A stretch of DNA of 64,000 nt from Pantoea sp. alder81 (GTDB lineage: Bacteria > Pseudomonadota > Gammaproteobacteria > Enterobacterales > Enterobacteriaceae). The position numbers and the translations under genes are program-made. This document shows positions 29,653 through 39,560 of the stretch, piece after piece. Under the pieces are notes generated by a model. The model ran no database searches. It had not been told where the DNA came from and worked only from the letters and a program-made list of their open reading frames with translations. Numbering within the stretch: the stretch's first letter is position 1; each line of letters opens with the position of its first letter. Location: contig NZ_JAIUDA010000001.1 in the NCBI RefSeq assembly GCF_020179835.1, positions 124,001-188,000 of the forward strand, given 5' to 3'.

Positions 29653-30747
29653 ATGAATACCACTAAAATGCTTAAAGGCGCGGCGCTGCTCACCGCGCTG
29701 GTACTGGCCGGATGTAGTACCAAAAAAGAACCGCAGGCACCTGCGCGTCAACCCGCCGACGTCAAATCCCAAATTCAAAAGTTACTGCCGAGCGATGTCA
29801 GCCAAAAAAGCGCCTGGGCAGATGACATCTACACCGCGTTTCGCGTCCAGCAGATCGATCCCAGCGCCAGTAACGTCTGTGCGGTGATCGCCGTGGCCGA
29901 TCAGGAATCGAATTTTAATGCCGATGCGCCGGTGCCGGGTCTGCCTAAAATCGCCTGGGGTGAAATTGATCGCCGCGCTGCTAAAGTCCATGTCCCGGCA
30001 TTCCTGGTGCGCACCGCCTTACTGATTAAATCTCCCACCGGCGAAAGCTACGCCGCGCGCCTCGATAAAGTGCGCAGTGAGAAAGAGCTGAGCGCGATTT
30101 TCGATGATTTTATCGATATGGTGCCGATGGGGCAGAAGCTGTTTGGCAATCTCAACCCGATTCACACCGGCGGGCCAATGCAGGTCAGTATCGAATTTGC
30201 CGAAGCGCATGCCAAAGGCTATCCGTATTCGATCGATGGCTCGATTCGTCGTGAAGTGTTCACGCGTCGCGGCGGCATCTACTTTGGCACAATGCATCTG
30301 CTCGGTTATCCGGCGGATTACAGCGAGATGCTGTACCGCTTTGCCGATTTCAATGCCGGTTGGTACGCCAGTCGTAACGCCGCTTTCCAGGCAGCCGTAG
30401 CGCGTGCCAGCGGCATCAAACTGGCGCTGGACGGTGACTTAATTATGTACGGCAGCGAGCAAGCGGGTTCAACTGAATTAGCGGTGCGCACGTTGAGCAA
30501 GCAGCTGGATATGAGCAACCGGGAAATCCGTCGCGATCTGGAGAAGGGCGATACGGAAAGTTTCAGCAACAGCACACTCTGGAAACAGACGTTTATTCTG
30601 GCCGATAAAATGGCCGGTAAACGCCTGCCGCGCGAGATGTTGCCGGGCATTAAACTGGAGAGCCCGAAAATCACCCGCAACCTGACCACCGCCTGGTTTG
30701 CCCAGCGCGTGAATGGCCGATATCAGCAGTGCTTGACGCGCCGTTGA
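29653..30747 (+). CDS. DUF1615 lipoprotein, possible lytic-transglycosylase fold
   Basis: 364 residues. A lipoprotein signal ends LVLAGC with the lipidated Cys21; the following residues STKK suggest outer-membrane sorting. The rest matches DUF1615, a family with no established function. I see the three hallmark motifs of soluble lytic transglycosylases in order: DQESNF (E85 S86, like the catalytic ES motif), GPMQVS (174-177, like GLMQ) and DFNAGWYASRNAAF (232-245, like AYNAG). About 88 residues separate the first two, more than in Slt70-type domains, so an insertion would be needed. This link is my inference. AGGGAA upstream of the ATG; stands alone between moaE and ybhL. Confidence 0.8.
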   Translation: MNTTKMLKGAALLTALVLAGCSTKKEPQAPARQPADVKSQIQKLLPSDVSQKSAWADDIYTAFRVQQIDPSASNVCAVIAVADQESNFNADAPVPGLPKIAWGEIDRRAAKVHVPAFLVRTALLIKSPTGESYAARLDKVRSEKELSAIFDDFIDMVPMGQKLFGNLNPIHTGGPMQVSIEFAEAHAKGYPYSIDGSIRREVFTRRGGIYFGTMHLLGYPADYSEMLYRFADFNAGWYASRNAAFQAAVARASGIKLALDGDLIMYGSEQAGSTELAVRTLSKQLDMSNREIRRDLEKGDTESFSNSTLWKQTFILADKMAGKRLPREMLPGIKLESPKITRNLTTAWFAQRVNGRYQQCLTRR

Positions 30748-30804
30748 CGCAATGCGGTGTAGACTCCACACTTAGAGCGTTTGTCTAACTTAAAGAGGTG
30801 CATC

Positions 30805-31512
30805 ATGGACCGATATCCACGTAATGATTCAATCGTGCAGCAGGCGTCAACCGGGCTGCAGACTTATATGGCACAGGTTTACGGCTGGATGACCTGTGGT
30901 TTGCTGTTGACCGCTTTTGTTTCCTGGTTTGCGGCGCGCACACCTGCGGTGATGGAGCTGGTGTTTGCTAATCGCATCACCTTCTTCGGGCTGATTATTG
31001 TGCAGCTGGCGGTGGTTTTTGTGCTGTCGGGCATGGTGCATCGTCTGAGCAGTACCTTAGCCACCGGGCTGTTTATGCTCTATTCGGCGCTGACGGGCCT
31101 GACGCTGGCGAGTATTTTCCTCGTCTACACCTATTCCTCTATCGCTAGCACCTTCTTCGTGACGGCGGGGATGTTCGGTGCCATGAGCTTCTACGGCTAC
31201 ACCACCAAACGCGATCTCAGCCGCTTTGGCAGTCTGCTGTTTATGGCATTGATTGGTATCGTACTGGCGTCACTGGTGAACTTCTGGCTGAAAAGCCCGG
31301 CGCTGATGTGGGCGATCACCTATATCGGTGTGGTGGTGTTTGTCGGTTTGACGGCGTATGACACTCAGAAGCTGAAATCGATTGGCGAGACCATCAACGT
31401 TAATGACAAAGAGAATCTGCGTCGCTACTCGATCATGGGTGCGCTGACGCTGTATCTCGATTTCATCAACCTGTTCCTGATGCTGCTGCGTATTTTCGGT
31501 AACCGCCGTTAA
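30805..31512 (+). CDS. ybhL: YbhL, Bax inhibitor-1 family membrane protein
   Basis: 235-residue inner-membrane protein with seven hydrophobic helices, of the BI-1/YccA family (calcium-leak or protease-modulating proteins in relatives; E. coli YbhL unknown). Family signature GYTTKRDLSRFG and the C-terminal FVGLTAYDTQKLK with LYLDFINLFLMLLRI are present. ATG 30805 has AGAGG upstream and matches the E. coli start MDRFPR. Confidence 0.94.
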   Translation: MDRYPRNDSIVQQASTGLQTYMAQVYGWMTCGLLLTAFVSWFAARTPAVMELVFANRITFFGLIIVQLAVVFVLSGMVHRLSSTLATGLFMLYSALTGLTLASIFLVYTYSSIASTFFVTAGMFGAMSFYGYTTKRDLSRFGSLLFMALIGIVLASLVNFWLKSPALMWAITYIGVVVFVGLTAYDTQKLKSIGETINVNDKENLRRYSIMGALTLYLDFINLFLMLLRIFGNRR

Positions 31513-31534
31513 TCCTGAAGTACCGCTTCTGGCG

Positions 31535-31664
31535 GGTATGAATGCGCCCCCTACAACATCCAAACAGGATGCTTGTAGGGGGCGCAATTGATTTTGGCCA
31601 GCGCACCAATGTCGACCGTATCAATTTGCACAGAATTTTCGGGTGCGCCATTGATGGCGCCCAC
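31535..31664. repeat. Inverted pair and single copy of the GTAGGG palindrome
   Basis: GCGCCCCCTACAA (31544-31556) and TTGTAGGGGGCGC (31573-31585) are perfect inverted copies, extended by ATCC/GGAT, so the pair can form one long hairpin. A third element, GGGTGCGCCAT-TG-ATGGCGCCC, lies at 31641-31662. All sit between the convergent ybhL and ybhN. Confidence 0.85.
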
Positions 31665-31689
31665 CGAGCGCGAGTGCTTTCTCCCCCGT

Positions 31690-32664
31690 TTATCCCGCGT
31701 CCGATTTCGCCATCTTCTGTTCATTCTTCTGCCGCAGATGTTTTGCGCGGCTCTCCAGCATCAGATACAACACCAGCGCCAGCAGCAGCGGCAAAATAAA
31801 GTACAGCACGCGATAGGCCAGCAGGGCGGCAATGATGGTGCCGTGCGAAACGTGCTCGCCAGCCAGTAGCGCCAGAAACACCGCTTCCAGCACCCCGATG
31901 CCTGCCGGAATATGAATGATCACCCCAGCGATACTGCTGATCAGTAACACCCCCAGCACCTGCGGGTAATCCACCTGACGCGCCAGCAAGAGCCAGATAA
32001 TGGTGCCCATCACCAGCCAGTTCGCGCTGGAGACGGCAAACTGAATCAGCGCCATGCGCAGCGACGGCAGCTGTAAATGTTGCCCCTTAACTGTCCAGTG
32101 ACGTTTTTTCGCAAAAGCACAGGCCCACAAATAAATCGCGACCAGCACTAACAGCACTGCACCGATAATGCGCAGGGTGTTTTCGCCGATGAACCAGCGC
32201 GGCGGAATCGGCACCATGCCGGCGACAAACACCACGCCCGCCAGCAGGAGATAGCCCAGCCAGTTGGTGGCGATACTCATGGAAAAGATGCGTGTGATGG
32301 TGCCGCCAGGCAGGCCTAGTCGGGAATAGAGGCGATAGCGCATCGCCACGCCGCCGACCCAGGTGCTGAGCGTCAGGTTGAAGGCGTAACAGATAAACGA
32401 CACCAGCATCACCTGACGCTTCGCCAGCTTGTGTCCACAGTAGGCGCGGCCAATCAAATCATAAACGCCATAGGTGAGATAGCTGACCACTACCAGCGCC
32501 GCAGCGCCCAGTACCACGTAGCGGTTATAGCCGACGATCACCTGATAAACGTCCTGCCAGTTCACTTTGCGCGCATAGATCACCAGCAGCACAATTACCG
32601 CAATAAAGAACAGCCAGGTAAGGATTTTCTTGGCCCACTGCCAGCGCGAATGTTTTTTGCTCAT
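31690..32664 (-). CDS. ybhN: YbhN, lysylphosphatidylglycerol synthase-like membrane protein
   Basis: 324-residue inner-membrane protein with about eight hydrophobic helices, of the UPF0104/LPG-synthase transmembrane family but lacking the cytosolic synthetase domain. Last gene of ybhP-clsB-ybhN; its ATG overlaps the clsB stop. In E. coli the same three genes are linked to cardiolipin synthesis; YbhN itself has no assigned reaction. Confidence 0.92.
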   Translation of the reverse strand: MSKKHSRWQWAKKILTWLFFIAVIVLLVIYARKVNWQDVYQVIVGYNRYVVLGAAALVVVSYLTYGVYDLIGRAYCGHKLAKRQVMLVSFICYAFNLTLSTWVGGVAMRYRLYSRLGLPGGTITRIFSMSIATNWLGYLLLAGVVFVAGMVPIPPRWFIGENTLRIIGAVLLVLVAIYLWACAFAKKRHWTVKGQHLQLPSLRMALIQFAVSSANWLVMGTIIWLLLARQVDYPQVLGVLLISSIAGVIIHIPAGIGVLEAVFLALLAGEHVSHGTIIAALLAYRVLYFILPLLLALVLYLMLESRAKHLRQKNEQKMAKSDAG

Positions 32665-33908
32665 CAGGGTTTCGCTCCTTCGTTGCCGGTTTCGACCCGA
32701 TCCTGGGTTTCCATTTCCGGTTGCACGGGGGGATCAACCTGCGCCAGCAGCGGCGTGTGCGCGGGCAACCAACCGGCAATGGCCGGGAAGTGACGCAGGA
32801 AATGGAACACAATCACGCTTTTGGTGAGATGCCACCAGGTACGCGGCGGCAGTTTGTCATCCTGCACGCGCACACAATCGTGCTGAAGCAGGGCTTCCAG
32901 GTTGTCACGCAGCGTCTGATTGAAAGTCCGATCGTGCACGATGAGATTGGCTTCCAGATTGAGCGACAAGCTCAGCGGATCAAGATTGCTGGAACCCACG
33001 GTGGCCCAGTGTTGATCCTGTACCGCAATCTTGCCGTGCAGCGGTCGGCGGCAATACTCATAGACTTCAACCCCGGCATCCACCAGATAGTTGTAAAGCA
33101 ACTCGGCGCCCACTTTAACAATGGGCATATCCGGTTCACCTTGCACGATCAGCCGCACGCGCACACCTCGCTGTGCGGCACTGCGCATTTCACGTAACAG
33201 GCGATAGCCGGGGAAGAAATAGGCATTGGCGATGATCACATCCCGCTTTGCCTTGCGCAGCATATCGAGATAGTGCTGCTCAATGTCGTCGCGATGGTCA
33301 TCGTTATCGCGATAGACAAACAGCACCTGCGCCTCGCCGGGCATCGCGTTGACCGCCAGCCGCTGCGAACGTCCTCCCCACCAGCGCCGTGTGGTCTGTT
33401 TGCTGCCGATGGCCTGCTGCACATAGCGAGCAATATCCAGCACCACCGGTCCCTTAACTTCAACCGCATAATCCTGCTTTGCCTCCGGGCCGTAATCTGT
33501 GTTGTGCTCAGCGGAGAAGTTGATGCCGCCAACAAAGGCGAGGGCATCATCCACCACCACAATTTTACGGTGCAGGCGGCGGAAAACATTGGTGCGCATG
33601 CCCATCACCAGCGGGCGCGGATCGTAATAGAGGAAACGTACGCCGGCTTCGGTCAGCGTGTTCACATAGGCGTCAGAGAGGTCGTGTGAACCGTAGCCAT
33701 CCACCATCACTTCGACCTTCACGCCGCGCTGTGCGGCCGCCAGCAGATCGCTATGCAGCGCGTTGCCAACGTCATCTTCAAACAGAATAAACGTCTCCAG
33801 CAGCAGCGAACGCTCGGCACGTTGAATCGCTGCTGAAACGCAGGGGAAGAACTGTTCGCCGTTCTCCAGCAACCGCAACTGGTTGCCCTCACGCCAGCTG
33901 AAATTCAT
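32664..33908 (-). CDS. clsB: Cardiolipin synthase B
   Basis: Phospholipase-D superfamily enzyme making cardiolipin from phosphatidylglycerol. 414 residues with two HKD motifs: [16 protein letters not shown] and [21 protein letters not shown] chose ATG 33908 ([19 protein letters not shown]), which matches the E. coli N-terminus and overlaps the ybhP stop (ATGA); a longer form from 33977 would cover ybhP coding sequence. Confidence 0.95.
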   Translation of the reverse strand: MNFSWREGNQLRLLENGEQFFPCVSAAIQRAERSLLLETFILFEDDVGNALHSDLLAAAQRGVKVEVMVDGYGSHDLSDAYVNTLTEAGVRFLYYDPRPLVMGMRTNVFRRLHRKIVVVDDALAFVGGINFSAEHNTDYGPEAKQDYAVEVKGPVVLDIARYVQQAIGSKQTTRRWWGGRSQRLAVNAMPGEAQVLFVYRDNDDHRDDIEQHYLDMLRKAKRDVIIANAYFFPGYRLLREMRSAAQRGVRVRLIVQGEPDMPIVKVGAELLYNYLVDAGVEVYEYCRRPLHGKIAVQDQHWATVGSSNLDPLSLSLNLEANLIVHDRTFNQTLRDNLEALLQHDCVRVQDDKLPPRTWWHLTKSVIVFHFLRHFPAIAGWLPAHTPLLAQVDPPVQPEMETQDRVETGNEGAKP

Positions 33909-34666
33909 AGGAAAATCTCCACGGCCAAAGGGGCATGATCGGAAAGGTGTGACCAGGGTTTGACCGGCAGCGCCCACGGCTGGCTCACGGTGGCGTTACG
34001 GATATAGATACGATCCAGTCGCAGCAGCGGAAAACGGGCTGGAAAAGTCCGCGCCGGGCGACCGTTTTTCAGGCTGAACACTTCCTGTAAACCCGCGCTG
34101 CGTTTCAGGAAGCGGTTGGCGTGCACCTGCCAGTCGTTGAAATCCCCGGCCACCACCAGCGGGGCATCGTGCGGCAGGGCGTTGATGCGATCGCACATCA
34201 TCTTCATCTGTGCCTGACGATGCTGCGCTTTTAGCCCTAAATGCACACAGATGACATGCAGCGGTTCGGGCCGATCCGGCAGGCGAATCTGGCAGTGCAA
34301 CATGCCGCGCTTTTCACTTCCGGCCACAGAAATATCGAGATTTTCATATTCAATAATGGGGAAACGTGACAATATCGCGTTCCCGTGATGTCCCTCGGGA
34401 TAAACTGCGTTACGGCCATAGGCAAAATCATGCCACATGGTATCGGCCAGATACTCGTAGTGAGAGTTTTCCGGCCAGTTCTCAATGTGCAGCGAATGGA
34501 TATCGTGAGTGCCCATCACCTCTTGCAGGAAGACAATATCCGCCGACGTGGCACGGACAGCGTCACGCAATTCCGGCAGGATAAAGCGGCGGTTAAAGCT
34601 GGTGAACCCCTTGTGGGTATTGATGGTCAGGACTTTAAATGAAAATCCCTGGCTGTTTTGTGGCAT
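33905..34666 (-). CDS. ybhP: YbhP, endonuclease/exonuclease/phosphatase-fold protein
   Basis: 253 residues of the EEP (DNase I-like) superfamily, seen from [24 protein letters not shown] and SDHAPLAVE. Substrate unknown; the link to clsB suggests a lipid or phosphodiester substrate. First gene of the three-gene operon. Confidence 0.93.
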   Translation of the reverse strand: MPQNSQGFSFKVLTINTHKGFTSFNRRFILPELRDAVRATSADIVFLQEVMGTHDIHSLHIENWPENSHYEYLADTMWHDFAYGRNAVYPEGHHGNAILSRFPIIEYENLDISVAGSEKRGMLHCQIRLPDRPEPLHVICVHLGLKAQHRQAQMKMMCDRINALPHDAPLVVAGDFNDWQVHANRFLKRSAGLQEVFSLKNGRPARTFPARFPLLRLDRIYIRNATVSQPWALPVKPWSHLSDHAPLAVEIFL

Positions 34667-34844
34667 ACTGCGACGCGCTCCTTTTCATCATCAACAGCAC
34701 AAAGTGTAGTCTTTGTCACAAATGGATGGTGACTGTTGCAGAAAATTAGGGCGTTATCCGAAATTTGCTTTACATTGAGGAAATCCGTCTGGCCGCAGCC
34801 AGATACACTTGGGCGACCTCTGTTGGGTCTGCCAGGAGAAAAGA

Positions 34845-35237
34845 ATGAAATGGTCTAATCGTGTTCAGATCGTTACCGGTCAAACCTGTTTGCATATTGC
34901 GATGCACCTGCTGGTGATCGCCGCGCTGGTTTGGGGCTGGAAGCACAAAGCGCTGGTTGAAGTGAGCAGTACCCTGGTAGCAGCTTATGCGGTGGTGTTT
35001 ATCGCCATGCTGGCTCTGCAGCGTAGTGCCCGTTTACGTCGCATGGGTGACGCGCTGGAAGAAGTCACGACAACGTACTACTTCGGCGCGGCGATGCTGA
35101 CGCTGTTCCTGATCTCCCGCTTCATCCACAACAACCTGCTGATCGGTTGCCTGGGCGTGGTGATGTTGGTGGGTCCGGCGCTGGTGTCACTGCTGGCGAA
35201 AGAACCCGCGCATCGCGTGGAGAAAAAGCGTAGCTAA
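34845..35237 (+). CDS. ybhQ: YbhQ, small inner-membrane protein
   Basis: 130 residues with four hydrophobic helices, matching E. coli YbhQ (MKW.NRV at the N-terminus, LEEVTTTYYFGAAML, GPALVSLLAKE). Function unknown. ATG 34845 follows AGGAGA at good spacing; a start at 34809 would add 12 unmatched residues. Divergent from ybhP. Confidence 0.92.
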   Translation: MKWSNRVQIVTGQTCLHIAMHLLVIAALVWGWKHKALVEVSSTLVAAYAVVFIAMLALQRSARLRRMGDALEEVTTTYYFGAAMLTLFLISRFIHNNLLIGCLGVVMLVGPALVSLLAKEPAHRVEKKRS

Positions 35238-35538
35238 GTGATAGCTCAGTTGCGAACAGAAAGGAGCCGAATGCGGCTCCTTTTTTGTTATGCGCAGCGC
35301 GATAACGGGCGCAGTGAGCAACGGCGCGACTCATGCCATGTCAGGCAGACTACCAACATCATGTTACAGCGCCGTGACTATTGTCAGTCGCGGTGGCAGC
35401 GGAAACCTGCTAAACTCCCGCCCTTACGCATGGTAGTTTGTGCCCTTTTCACACGTGAGCCCACCAGGCTTGCGTCATATACCCCCTGAAAACTACATCG
35501 CTGACGGCGAACAGGGCGGTTCGGAGTAATACACCTGC
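35238..35538. other. Interval between ybhQ and rhlE
   Basis: About 300 bp. It starts with the ybhQ terminator (35261-35286). The remainder is presumably the rhlE promoter and leader; TGCTAAACT near 35408 could be an extended -10 but lacks a good -35, so no promoter is called. Confidence 0.6.
35261..35286 (+). terminator. Rho-independent terminator of ybhQ
   Basis: Stem AAGGAGCCG / CGGCTCCTT with loop AATG and a T-tract, 23 nt after the ybhQ stop. Confidence 0.88.
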
Positions 35539-36930
35539 ATGTCATTTGACTCTCTCGGCTTAAGTGCCGATATTTTGCGTGCGGTAGCGGAACAAGGCTA
35601 CCAGGAACCGACGCCGATTCAGCGTCAGGCCATTCCCGTGGTGCTGGCGGGTCGTGACCTGCTCGCGAGCGCCCAAACCGGTACCGGTAAAACCGCCGGT
35701 TTCACGCTGCCACTGTTGCAGCGTCTCACTGCGAATCCTGCTAACGCGCGCGGCCGTCGTCCGGTACGTGCGTTGATCCTCACCCCAACCCGTGAACTGG
35801 CGGCGCAGGTGGGCGAGAACGTCCGTGAGTACAGTCAGTATCTTAATATCCGTTCACTGGTGGTCTTCGGTGGCGTGAGCATCAACCCGCAGATGATGAA
35901 ACTGCGCGGTGGTGTGGATGTGCTGGTGGCGACGCCCGGCCGTCTGCTCGATCTGGCGCATCAAAATGCGGTTGACCTGTCACAGGTCGAAATTCTGGTG
36001 CTGGATGAAGCGGATCGTATGCTCGATATGGGCTTCATCCACGACATCCGCCGTGTACTGGCGCGTCTGCCGGCGAAACGTCAGAACCTGCTGTTCTCTG
36101 CTACTTTCTCTGATGAGATCAAAACCCTGGCGGAAAAACTGCTGACCAACCCAGAGCAGGTTGAAGTGGCGCGTCGTAACACCGCCTCTGAACAGGTTTC
36201 ACAGCAGGTACACTTCGTTGATAAGAAGCGTAAGCGGGAACTGCTGTCGCTGATGATTGGTCGCGATAACTGGCAGCAAGTGCTGGTGTTCACCCGTACC
36301 AAACATGGCGCTAACCATCTGGCTGAACAGCTGAACAAAGATGGCATCACCGCTGCGGCTATCCACGGTAACAAAAGCCAGGGCGCGCGTACCCGTGCGT
36401 TAGCTGACTTCAAATCCGGTGGCATTCGTGTGCTGGTGGCGACGGATATCGCCGCGCGTGGTCTGGACATCGAAGAACTGCCACACGTAGTGAACTATGA
36501 GCTGCCAAACGTGGCGGAAGATTACGTACACCGTATTGGTCGTACCGGTCGTGCTGCGGCAACCGGCGCCGCCCTGTCACTGGTGTGTGTCGATGAACAC
36601 AAACTGCTGCGTGATATTGAGCGTTTGCTGAAGCGTGAGATTCCGCGCATTGAGCTGGAAGGTTTCGAAGTGGACCCTAGCATCAAAGCGGAACCGATCC
36701 AGAACGGTCGCCAGCAGCAGGGTCGCGGTCAGGGCCAGGGTCGTGGACAGGGCGGTAACGTTTCTCGTCCGCACAGCGGCAACGGTCAGCGTCCACAAGC
36801 TAGCAATGGCGCACGTCCACAGGGCGAAGCGCGTCCTGCACGTCGTCAGGGCAGCAGTGCCGCTCAGAATGCGCCAGCCGCAAACAGCGGTCGTCGTCGT
36901 CCGGCAGCGAAAAAGAGTGGGAACATCTAA
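35539..36930 (+). CDS. rhlE: ATP-dependent RNA helicase RhlE
   Basis: DEAD-box helicase involved in ribosome maturation. 463 residues. In order: Q-motif ([11 protein letters not shown]), Walker [35 protein letters not shown], and HRIGRTGRA. The C-terminal 80 residues are a basic, low-complexity Gln/Gly/Arg tail ([12 protein letters not shown]) that probably binds RNA non-specifically. dusC starts 4 nt after its stop, so the two may be co-transcribed. Confidence 0.97.
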   Translation: MSFDSLGLSADILRAVAEQGYQEPTPIQRQAIPVVLAGRDLLASAQTGTGKTAGFTLPLLQRLTANPANARGRRPVRALILTPTRELAAQVGENVREYSQYLNIRSLVVFGGVSINPQMMKLRGGVDVLVATPGRLLDLAHQNAVDLSQVEILVLDEADRMLDMGFIHDIRRVLARLPAKRQNLLFSATFSDEIKTLAEKLLTNPEQVEVARRNTASEQVSQQVHFVDKKRKRELLSLMIGRDNWQQVLVFTRTKHGANHLAEQLNKDGITAAAIHGNKSQGARTRALADFKSGGIRVLVATDIAARGLDIEELPHVVNYELPNVAEDYVHRIGRTGRAAATGAALSLVCVDEHKLLRDIERLLKREIPRIELEGFEVDPSIKAEPIQNGRQQQGRGQGQGRGQGGNVSRPHSGNGQRPQASNGARPQGEARPARRQGSSAAQNAPAANSGRRRPAAKKSGNI

Positions 36931-36934
36931 CGCG

Positions 36935-37891
36935 ATGAGGGTGTTACTGGCGCCGATGGAGGGCGTGCTGGATTCGCTGGTACGCGAACTGCTCTCCGGG
37001 GTAAATGATTACGATCTGTGCGTCACCGAGTTTTTGCGCGTGGTCGATCAGCTACTGCCAGTAAAATCCTTCTACCGTTTGTGTCCCGAGCTGCACAACA
37101 GCAGCCGAACGGCTTCCGGCACGCGCGTGCGTATGCAGCTACTCGGGCAATATCCTGAGTGGCTGGCAGAAAATGCTGCGCGTGCAGTGGAACTCGGCTC
37201 CTGGGGCGTCGATCTCAACTGCGGCTGTCCATCGAAGCTGGTGAACGGCAGCGGCGGCGGCGCCACCTTACTCAAAGATCCTGAGCTGATTTATCGCGGC
37301 GCCAAAGCGATGCGCGAAGCCGTGCCTGATCACCTTCCCGTCACGGTGAAAGTGCGTCTGGGATGGGATTCGGGTGAGCGTCGTTTTGAAATTGCCGATG
37401 CGGTACAGCAAGCGGGTGCCAGTGAACTGGTGGTGCACGGTCGCACCAAGGAAGATGGCTACCGCGCTGAGAGCATTAACTGGCAGGCGATTGGCGAAAT
37501 TCGCCAGCGTCTGTCAATTCCGGTGATCGCCAACGGTGAGATCTGGAGCTGGCAGGATGCGCAAGAATGTATGCGCATCACGGGTTGCGATGCGGTGATG
37601 CTGGGACGCGGTGCGCTCAATATCCCGAATCTCGGTCGTGTGGTGAAATACAACGAAGCGCCAATGCCGTGGCCGCAAGTGGTCGAACTGCTGCTCAAAT
37701 ACACGCAACTTGAGAAGCAGGGCGATACCGGCATGTACCACGTCGCACGCATCAAACAGTGGCTCGGTTATCTGCGAAAAGCCTATAACGAAGCCGATGG
37801 GCTGTTCAGTGAAATCCGCACTCTGCGCGTATCAGCCGAGATCGCCACGGCAATTGAACGCCACGCCCTTCAGTTAACCGTACCGGTATAA
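36935..37891 (+). CDS. dusC: tRNA-dihydrouridine synthase C
   Basis: Flavin enzyme reducing uridine to dihydrouridine in tRNA (U16 in E. coli). 318 residues; starts [13 protein letters not shown], with the catalytic Cys in DLNCGCPSK, then [28 protein letters not shown] and NGEIWSW. ATG 36935 matches the E. coli start exactly. In E. coli dusC is at 48 min near yohF, not next to rhlE, so this adjacency marks a rearranged junction. Only 7 nt separate it from the convergent glycosyltransferase gene. Confidence 0.95.
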   Translation: MRVLLAPMEGVLDSLVRELLSGVNDYDLCVTEFLRVVDQLLPVKSFYRLCPELHNSSRTASGTRVRMQLLGQYPEWLAENAARAVELGSWGVDLNCGCPSKLVNGSGGGATLLKDPELIYRGAKAMREAVPDHLPVTVKVRLGWDSGERRFEIADAVQQAGASELVVHGRTKEDGYRAESINWQAIGEIRQRLSIPVIANGEIWSWQDAQECMRITGCDAVMLGRGALNIPNLGRVVKYNEAPMPWPQVVELLLKYTQLEKQGDTGMYHVARIKQWLGYLRKAYNEADGLFSEIRTLRVSAEIATAIERHALQLTVPV

Positions 37892-37898
37892 CCCTTCC

Positions 37899-39077
37899 TC
37901 ATTTAAACGCCGTTGTGTAGTGCATCTGCTTGCTGGCTGAATAGAAGTGGGCAAGCTGCTCGCTGAATTTTCCCGGATCGTGCTGCTCAGTAATTCTCTT
38001 CAGTGATTGTGCAGAATATTGCGTGATTACGCCCGGATTCCGCAAAATATCAATGATATGCGTTTTAAGCTGCTGCACAATTTGTCGTCGTATCTGCAGT
38101 TTGCTCTCCAGAGAATCAACCACATACTCATATTCGTCATTCACCGGCTGCTGAATAAGCCATCCCGCACCGGGTGGATTGATCTCCGGTAAGGCGCGAA
38201 TGTTGGTCGTGATCACCGGGCAGCCGCTGGCTTGCATCTCCAGCACCGAGAAGCCGTAAGTATCCTGCCAGCTGGGCAACAATCCCACGTGCGAGTGTTG
38301 CAGTAAGGTCAACACCTGATTGTTGGGCAGAGTGGTGAAATGCTGGATGTGAGGCGAGGTTTTGATTAAGTGCTCAATGCGCGTATAGAACGCCTCATCA
38401 TCCTGGAATTGCCGATGGGCGATGTTATGCCGCTGCGTGATGTCACCGATCAGCGTCACCTGTATCTGGCCGCGTGTAAACACATCCTCTTCGGTTAATT
38501 GCGAGATGGCCAGCACCACTTCCGCGCCGCCTTTGCGATAGAACTCGCTGCCGACAAAGATGAAGCGAATTTCTCCCGGCGAGATCAGGCGCGGCTTTAC
38601 GCACAGCAACGGCTGCGGCGGATGCAGGATATGGAGTTTGTGCCTGACAGCGGCTTTGATCGCGGGAAACGCGTCGAGCAGTTTCAGCTGGATGTCGAGA
38701 GTGGCTTGCGAGATAGCAATCAACGTCAGGCATTCCGACCTGGCGATTAATTGCAGCTGCGACTTTAGCTGAGGATTGTCGAACTTCGCCACACCCGGCA
38801 CCGGCAGCACCCGCGGGATTTCGGTTTCAAAGGTGGCGATCCAGTTCCTTTTGGTGTCGGCCACTTCATTGAAAAGATGGATGACATCCGCATCATGTGG
38901 CAGCAAGCCAGGTAGCGGGAGAAAAATAAATTGTTTATTTTTATGTAAGATTCTTGCTTTGACAGCATTTAAATAGAAGTAGATATTCTTTTTGCGACAA
39001 TCAATATATTTGTTATGTGGGCTGGTCATGATATTTCTTTTTTCAGGATATCCGCTTCCACTGGTGATTATCTTCAT
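37899..39077 (-). CDS. Orphan family-4-type glycosyltransferase
   Basis: 392 residues with a GT-B fold. The C-terminal half has IRFIFVGSEFYRKGG, the donor-binding region LLPSWQDTYGFSVLEMQASG and CPVITTNI, typical of GT family 4 (retaining). The N-terminal half, rich in Lys, Ile and His, has no close match I recognise. AGGAGAG precedes the ATG. No polysaccharide or lipid-A gene is adjacent, and the 480-bp upstream region is AT-rich, unlike its neighbours, which suggests acquisition by transfer. Acceptor and donor unknown. Confidence 0.75.
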   Translation of the reverse strand: MKIITSGSGYPEKRNIMTSPHNKYIDCRKKNIYFYLNAVKARILHKNKQFIFLPLPGLLPHDADVIHLFNEVADTKRNWIATFETEIPRVLPVPGVAKFDNPQLKSQLQLIARSECLTLIAISQATLDIQLKLLDAFPAIKAAVRHKLHILHPPQPLLCVKPRLISPGEIRFIFVGSEFYRKGGAEVVLAISQLTEEDVFTRGQIQVTLIGDITQRHNIAHRQFQDDEAFYTRIEHLIKTSPHIQHFTTLPNNQVLTLLQHSHVGLLPSWQDTYGFSVLEMQASGCPVITTNIRALPEINPPGAGWLIQQPVNDEYEYVVDSLESKLQIRRQIVQQLKTHIIDILRNPGVITQYSAQSLKRITEQHDPGKFSEQLAHFYSASKQMHYTTAFK

Positions 39078-39560
39078 AATCTCTCCTGGCAGGTAGGGAA
39101 CAGAATTAACAGAGGTCAGAGATTGGCTTAATCAGGTGTGCAGGCTACACGTTGACGCTGCGTAGGTTACGCACCGAAAGTAACGATCAAAGATTGATTG
39201 AATAATCTGTAACCTAAAGGCAATCAGGGGCGGAATCTATGGCTTAATGTGAATGATTGCGCGTGGCTCTCTTAGCATTACCACGGCCTGGAAAGATTAA
39301 CAGTTGGTTTTGCTGCTATTTTATTAAATGTTTTTTGTTAATCGTTTTCCGATTATTGATTTTTTTCGGATTTGTCAGATCAATGCGTAAATAAAATTGC
39401 ATTAAGTCCTGTTATTAATGAGAAGTGAACTTACAGCGGCGGAATTTAAATGAGCGCGACAATAGAATTATGCAGAATTAAGCCATGACACAGTTCCACG
39501 TAAAGTCAGGTTCAAGCTCAACGCTATTTGCGCTATAGTAGCGTTTCACATTCATTTGTA
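39078..39560. other. AT-rich intergenic region between divergent genes
   Basis: About 480 bp, clearly richer in A and T than the surroundings (runs such as TTTTATTAAATGTTTTTTGTTAA). It must hold the promoters of the glycosyltransferase and the MFS gene. I see no operator, RNA gene or mobile-element end that I can name. Confidence 0.6.

Noticed and set aside
35381..35416. Sigma-70 promoter TTGTCA/TAAACT before rhlE
   Set aside because: Spacing between the two elements is 24 bp, too long for a standard promoter.
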